The notes under the pieces: generated by a model
Told to the model about the DNA's origin: nothing
Database searches by the model: none
The model's input: the letters and a program-made list of their open reading frames with translations, nothing else
In this document: positions 29,854 to 30,730 of the stretch, piece after piece
Position numbering within the stretch: position 1 is the stretch's first letter
How the letters are laid out: every line of letters begins with the position of its first letter
Position numbers and translations under genes: made by a program
Assembly (NCBI GenBank): GCA_905215595.1
Contig: CAJMQZ010000010.1
Coordinates: 1-30,730 of the forward strand
Source: an uncultured bacterium
GTDB lineage: Bacteria; Bacillota; Clostridia; Oscillospirales; Ruminococcaceae
DNA length: 30,730 bases
Reading direction: 5' to 3'

Positions 29854-30657
29854 TTACTTTTCCTCCTGCATTTTACGCTGTTCCAGCTCCAGCACCGCGC
29901 GCTTTGTCAGCACGCCTGCCAGATGCCTGCGGTATTCGGCACTGCCGCGCATATTGGAGCCGGTAACGATCTGCGCCTTTACGCCTTCGGCAAACTGCGC
30001 GGCAAGCTGTTCTGCCGCAAGGGCAGGCTCTACCGGGAGCTCGAACCGCACGGCGCGCAGCGGACGCGCACCGATCACGATGCGGTAATCTCCGGTCTCC
30101 ATCCGGGCGGCGGCACAGGTCAGCACCGGGATATCGGTCTGACTGTTGCGCACAGACTGGTAATAAAGCTGCATCGGTGTCTTTTTTACGATCAGCCGCA
30201 CCAGAACGTCCCGGTCGTAGGGGCGCTGGGCATATTCCTGCAAAGGCAGGATGCCGCCTTTGTACAGCTCTACATCACAGTCCATGGCAAGGAACATGGT
30301 CAGCACATCCGAAAAGCCGAACCGGCTGTAAATGCTGCCGCCCACAGTTGCCAGATTGCGCAGCTGCACGCCCACGATATGGCGCACAGTCTCCCGCATG
30401 GCACCGTGGGTGTAGGCGGCAAGCCCCGGATGCTGTTCCAGCTGACGCAGGGTGACCATAGCTCCGATGGAAAAGCTATCCTCGGTCTCCTCAATGGTAT
30501 CCAGCCCCAGACCGGAAAGGTCGATGGCGGTGCCTACATTGATGGTTTCCATCTTCAGCCAGATCATGCCGCCCAAAATGCGGTTTGGCTTTTTCTGGTT
30601 CAGCTGCCACGCTTCCTCCAGACTTTCTGCCCGCTTGTATTCTCGGATCGTCATCAT
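29854..30657 (-). CDS. FAD-binding subunit of the molybdenum hydroxylase
   Basis: This 267-residue subunit resembles CoxM/XdhB. It begins with the PCMH-type FAD-binding domain: RILGGMIWLKME (26-37), then LRNLATVGGSIYSRFGFSDVL (99-119), and a C-terminal CO-dehydrogenase-flavoprotein-like region ending RGSAEYRRHLAGVLTKRAVLE. It would pass electrons to NAD+ or another acceptor. It is the first gene of the ten-gene operon. Two ATG codons lie in tandem at 30657 and 30654, with AGAGAGGTA upstream. The promoter is probably between 30670 and the window end but could not be placed with confidence. Confidence 0.93.
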   Translation of the reverse strand: MMTIREYKRAESLEEAWQLNQKKPNRILGGMIWLKMETINVGTAIDLSGLGLDTIEETEDSFSIGAMVTLRQLEQHPGLAAYTHGAMRETVRHIVGVQLRNLATVGGSIYSRFGFSDVLTMFLAMDCDVELYKGGILPLQEYAQRPYDRDVLVRLIVKKTPMQLYYQSVRNSQTDIPVLTCAAARMETGDYRIVIGARPLRAVRFELPVEPALAAEQLAAQFAEGVKAQIVTGSNMRGSAEYRRHLAGVLTKRAVLELEQRKMQEEK

Positions 30658-30730
30658 GTGCAGTACCTCTCTTTTCTATCGCTGCGATATCTCTGCTTTT
30701 ATTTTAGCACAGCTTTCGGTATAATACTAT

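Noticed and set aside
1..30730. CRISPR arrays, insertion sequences, rRNA or tRNA genes
   Set aside because: No regularly spaced repeats, transposase frames with terminal repeats, or cloverleaf/rRNA-like sequence were seen on reading through; no search tool was used.

Overview
The window looks like a chromosomal segment of a low-GC-lineage but GC-rich Gram-positive gut anaerobe (Clostridia, Oscillospiraceae; Faecalibacterium or a close relative is my best guess). The basis is gene order (queA-tgt-yajC-TIGR04086 and phoH-ybeY-era-yqzL-recO as in Firmicutes), strong GGAGG-type ribosome binding sites, frequent ATGA/GTGA stop-start overlaps, and an Enterococcus/Clostridia-type selenium-dependent molybdenum hydroxylase operon. 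No prophage, insertion sequence, CRISPR array, rRNA or tRNA gene was seen.

Layout. 1-293 (+) is the 3' end of tyrS, closed by a terminator. 349-5709 (-) holds a stand-alone glucose-type PTS IIA protein and, upstream of it, a lysine/diaminopimelate cluster read as asd, dapA, dapB, a CapA-like phosphoesterase, and a free-standing ACT-domain protein. 5876-12497 (+) holds queA and tgt (queuosine tRNA modification), yajC, two membrane proteins (TIGR04086-like, SpoIIM-like), radA and a Xer-type tyrosine recombinase. 12498-13113 is a 616-base AT-rich gap between convergent transcription units. It contains two terminator-like hairpins and a 28-bp dyad built like a Xer/dif recombination site. 13114-19974 (-) holds a membrane-anchored cell-wall amidase, then the operon phoH-ybeY-era-yqzL-recO-mutS2; yqzL is a 54-codon gene overlapping recO. 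20228-21400 (+) holds a PadR regulator with a DUF2812 membrane protein, headed by a large palindrome that contains a complete promoter on each strand, and then a 64-residue orphan protein with its own promoter and terminator. 21474-30657 (-) is a ten-gene operon: FAD, 2Fe-2S and molybdopterin subunits of a xanthine-dehydrogenase-family hydroxylase, followed by yqeC, selD, yedF, a class V aminotransferase/cysteine desulfurase, a DUF3343 protein, an XdhC-family protein and yqeB.

How the genes work together. The asd-dapA-dapB enzymes carry aspartyl phosphate to tetrahydrodipicolinate for lysine and peptidoglycan, and the ACT protein could sense an aspartate-family amino acid. QueA and Tgt act in tRNA queuosine formation. 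RadA, RecO, MutS2 and the recombinase serve DNA repair and chromosome processing; YbeY, Era and PhoH serve ribosome/RNA maturation. In the last operon, SelD supplies selenophosphate, and the YedF/desulfurase/DUF3343 proteins probably handle sulfur or selenium to mature a labile-selenium molybdenum hydroxylase. The most notable items for follow-up are the dif-like site beside the recombinase gene, the palindromic divergent promoter of padR, and the selenium hydroxylase operon, whose XdhC protein has an unusual domain order.
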